From Pseudomonadota bacterium (lineage in GTDB: Bacteria > Pseudomonadota > Gammaproteobacteria > Burkholderiales > Ferrovaceae), in NCBI GenBank assembly GCA_021828745.1, contig JAJZDE010000049.1:1-9501 (forward strand): a stretch of 9,501 nucleotides of DNA, given 5' to 3'. The position numbers and the translations under genes are program-made. Below, piece by piece: positions 8,241 to 9,501 of the stretch. The notes beneath the pieces were generated by a model. That model was not told where the DNA came from and did not search any database. It was given only the letters and a program-made list of their open reading frames with translations. Numbering within the stretch: the first letter of the stretch is position 1; every line of letters begins with the position of its first letter.

Positions 8241-8256
8241 CCCCTCGTGGGAGGGG
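8241..8256 (-). promoter_or_regulatory. Hairpin in the leuA leader sequestering a Shine-Dalgarno
   Basis: CCCCTC-CCAC-GAGGGG forms a 6-bp GC-only-but-one stem in the leuA leader RNA. The 3' arm GAGGGG is also a Shine-Dalgarno for the alternative in-frame ATG at 8231. The same arm could instead pair with CCCTC (8320-8316) inside the leader-peptide ORF, where its leucine codons begin. The following bases TTCTCC are too T-poor for a standard intrinsic terminator. Confidence 0.4.
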
Positions 8257-8291
8257 AAGCGGTACACAACGATGAGAGAAGAAGAAGGATT

Positions 8292-8363
8292 TTAGCGCGC
8301 AAGGCGCAGCAGCAGGAGGGATCCCGTGCAGAAAAGAAGAGCGAAAGCGGTATTTGAGTTCAT
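8292..8363 (-). CDS. leuL: Putative leucine leader peptide (leuA attenuator)
   Basis: A 23-codon ORF lying wholly between the leuA promoter and leuA. It begins MNSNTAFALLFCTG, then serine, then four consecutive leucine codons (CTC CTG CTG CTG), RL and AR before TAA. Seven of 23 residues are leucine. A short ORF with a run of leucine codons before leuA is the hallmark of ribosome-mediated attenuation; E. coli leuL also has four leucines in a row. Oddities: no Shine-Dalgarno precedes the ATG, and the predicted transcription start falls at or within a base or two of it, implying leaderless translation. A clear terminator/antiterminator pair is not obvious, though two hairpins follow. The symbol is by functional analogy only. 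Confidence 0.55.
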   Translation of the reverse strand: MNSNTAFALLFCTGSLLLLRLAR

Positions 8364-8369
8364 GGGATG

Positions 8370-8399
8370 ATTTTATGGAAAAATCAGAACCTCTGTCAA
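8370..8399 (-). promoter_or_regulatory. Sigma70 promoter of leuA
   Basis: TTGACA (8399-8394, perfect -35), 18-base spacer, TAAAAT (8375-8370, five of six to the -10). Transcription should start about 8363, at the ATG of the leader-peptide ORF. It is the strongest promoter match in the window and lies only 25 bases after the stop of the upstream lipoprotein gene. Confidence 0.8.
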
Positions 8400-8424
8400 G
8401 GACTATCGATCCAAAAAACCTCTC

Positions 8425-9285
8425 TCAAAACTGCTCCCCCTCGGAGTGATCGAGGGTGAGCGTCCCGCCCGGCATCGATGCAACCGGAGTTGCCCGGGAA
8501 GCCGGGATTTCCATCTCCGCGGATTGCGCCCTGCAGGACAGGACACCCGCCGTCTGCAGGGGCAAGGACACCGGCTGAAAATCCGGTTGCCGTGCCCGCA
8601 TGACGAAGGACTCGGGATGTTCTCCGGCCTTTTGCAGCCACTGTCCCCAGACCTGGGACGTGGTCCAGCCGATCATCCCGCCGTGCGGAAGGGGTCGAGC
8701 AGACTCCGGAAGGTGCAGCGCAAGTTCCGGGAAACGTTGATGCCGTGCAAATTGTTCCGGCCCTGTCACCACCAGGACCAAGGCCGCTCCCCGGGCCAAT
8801 GCATGATCGATCCGGTCTTCCTCTCTCAGGTCCAGATATTGGCCTGCTGAAGCCAGGGCTTCCCCTGAATCCACCAGGATACCGTCGGGCAAGCGGGAAT
8901 TTCCCGCCATCAGGATGACCGTTTTGCCCGTCAGGTCCTGAGGGCCTAAATCGTCGATGCCCAAGGCCGGAATCCATCGTCCATATCCCGCAAACAGCCA
9001 GGGCGAATCCACCAACGCATGTTCCCCCTGCGGCTGTCGACACGACACCACCACCTCGTCGTTCAATTTCACGGGCAGCGTCTTATGGTGGACGATCCAC
9101 GTCATCTGCCCGGTTCCACGCAATTGATCCACCGTCAGGTACAGAGTTTCCGGCATTTTATGCGCACAGGCGCGGAGCCAGCGGATTTCCTCACCATGAT
9201 CGGGCACCTCCGCGGGCGTCGGCGTTTCCGCACAGCCTGCCACGACAAGCATGAATGCCCCCTGTATCATCGCTGCCAGACGCAT
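8425..9285 (-). CDS. Lipoprotein resembling the PA-domain half of an M28 peptidase, catalytic domain absent
   Basis: A 286-residue predicted lipoprotein: MRLAAM start, hydrophobic stretch, lipobox VAGC with the modified cysteine at C18, then a mature domain outside the cytoplasmic membrane. Its pattern follows the N-terminal half of PA-containing M28 aminopeptidases: LFAGYG at 97-102, IDD at 110-112, DLTGKTVIL at 117-125, [14 protein letters not shown] at 160-173, [16 protein letters not shown], and [11 protein letters not shown]. In that family a NVVA-x-LPG segment leads into the metal-binding catalytic domain (HxD). Here VASMPGG at 268-274 is reached and the protein ends 12 residues later, so all zinc ligands are missing. 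The start has GGGAGGG seven bases upstream. Either a truncated remnant or a non-enzymatic PA protein; the family link rests on remembered motifs. Confidence 0.72.
   Translation of the reverse strand: MRLAAMIQGAFMLVVAGCAETPTPAEVPDHGEEIRWLRACAHKMPETLYLTVDQLRGTGQMTWIVHHKTLPVKLNDEVVVSCRQPQGEHALVDSPWLFAGYGRWIPALGIDDLGPQDLTGKTVILMAGNSRLPDGILVDSGEALASAGQYLDLREEDRIDHALARGAALVLVVTGPEQFARHQRFPELALHLPESARPLPHGGMIGWTTSQVWGQWLQKAGEHPESFVMRARQPDFQPVSLPLQTAGVLSCRAQSAEMEIPASRATPVASMPGGTLTLDHSEGEQF
8427..8460 (-). terminator. Possible terminator overlapping the 3' end of the lipoprotein gene
   Basis: CTCACCCTCG and CGAGGGGGAG form a 10-base stem with one mismatch around a 7-base loop, followed by CAG and TTTT, the last of which runs into the stop codon. 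A further T6 run lies a few bases on. The T-tract is short, so efficiency is uncertain, but the position between this gene and the leuA promoter fits. Confidence 0.4.
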
Positions 9286-9392
9286 CGTTCAGCCCTCCCA
9301 CCGGTCATGTCCCGGCCATTATGGCGCACGGATCCCCCCCCAACTGCGTTAGAATGAGCACCAATTTTTCCTATTTTCCGGAACATCCTGCC
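9286..9392. promoter_or_regulatory. Divergent promoter region, lipoprotein gene and proS
   Basis: A 107-base region between two divergent starts. For proS, TAGAAT (9350-9355) is a good -10 on the plus strand but has no recognisable -35. For the lipoprotein, CATAAT (9323-9318, minus) is a possible -10, again without a good -35. A run of eight C (9334-9341) lies in the would-be spacer of both. No strong Shine-Dalgarno is seen before the proS ATG. Confidence 0.4.
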
Positions 9393-9501
9393 ATGCGCGC
9401 CAGCCAACTGTTCATCCCCACCCTCAAGGAAGCCCCCGCCGAAGCCGAAATGATCAGTCACCAACTGATGTTGCGGGCGGGTCTCATCCGTAGTCTGGGA
9501 A
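9393..9501 (+). CDS. proS: Prolyl-tRNA synthetase, N-terminal fragment (cut by window edge)
   Basis: Only the first 36 codons are present. They begin [20 protein letters not shown] and continue [16 protein letters not shown], matching the very conserved N-terminus of bacterial-type ProS (SQ-x5-TLKE-x-PA-(D/E)[16 protein letters not shown]). The enzyme charges tRNA-Pro with proline in the cytosol. It is transcribed divergently from the lipoprotein gene; start ATG 9393 gives the expected length before the TLKE motif. Confidence 0.9.
   Translation, partial: MRASQLFIPTLKEAPAEAEMISHQLMLRAGLIRSLG

Noticed and set aside
9267..9464. A 65-codon minus-strand open frame spanning the proS start and the divergent promoter.
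   Set aside because: It overlaps the conserved proS N-terminus and the start of the lipoprotein gene and has no recognisable features.
1..9501. Searched by eye for tRNA genes, CRISPR arrays, transposase genes or insertion-sequence ends.
   Set aside because: None seen; gene content and base composition look like stable chromosome.

Overview
The window comes from a proteobacterial autotroph that fixes CO2 through the Calvin-Benson-Bassham (CBB) cycle. Five enzymes of the cycle or its side reactions are encoded on the minus strand in the order cbbF-cbbP-cbbZ-cbbA-cbbT. The phosphoribulokinase is the short bacterial (class I) form. LeuA, ProS and the class IIB aldolase look like beta/gammaproteobacterial or Acidithiobacillia versions. 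The species cannot be named from this sequence, and RuBisCO, cbbR, GAPDH and PGK are not in the window.

Layout. Positions 1-5292 (minus): transketolase (cut by the left edge), fructose-bisphosphate aldolase, phosphoglycolate phosphatase, phosphoribulokinase and fructose-1,6-bisphosphatase. Gaps are 39-58 bases, with one TGATG stop/start overlap, so this reads as one operon transcribed leftward from the AT-rich region near 5430-5460. Positions 5540-5815 hold a separate leftward unit: a perfect FNR-type palindrome, a well-placed -10, a 28-codon membrane micro-ORF with a strong Shine-Dalgarno, and an intrinsic terminator. Positions 5818-8400 (minus) hold leuA followed by a yihY/BrkB-type membrane protein whose start overlaps the leuA stop. 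leuA has a strong sigma70 promoter and, just downstream of it, a 23-codon leucine-rich ORF that looks like an attenuation leader peptide. Positions 8425-9285 (minus) encode a lipoprotein resembling the non-catalytic N-terminal half of PA-containing M28 aminopeptidases and stopping where the catalytic domain should begin. At 9393 the start of prolyl-tRNA synthetase (plus strand) leaves the window.

How the genes work together. CbbP makes the CO2 acceptor RuBP. CbbF, CbbA and CbbT regenerate its pentose precursors. CbbZ removes the 2-phosphoglycolate produced by RuBisCO oxygenation. LeuA commits carbon to leucine and appears to be controlled by leucine supply. The two least explained elements, both missed by a length-filtered gene caller, are the FNR-box micro-ORF and the leucine-rich leader ORF.
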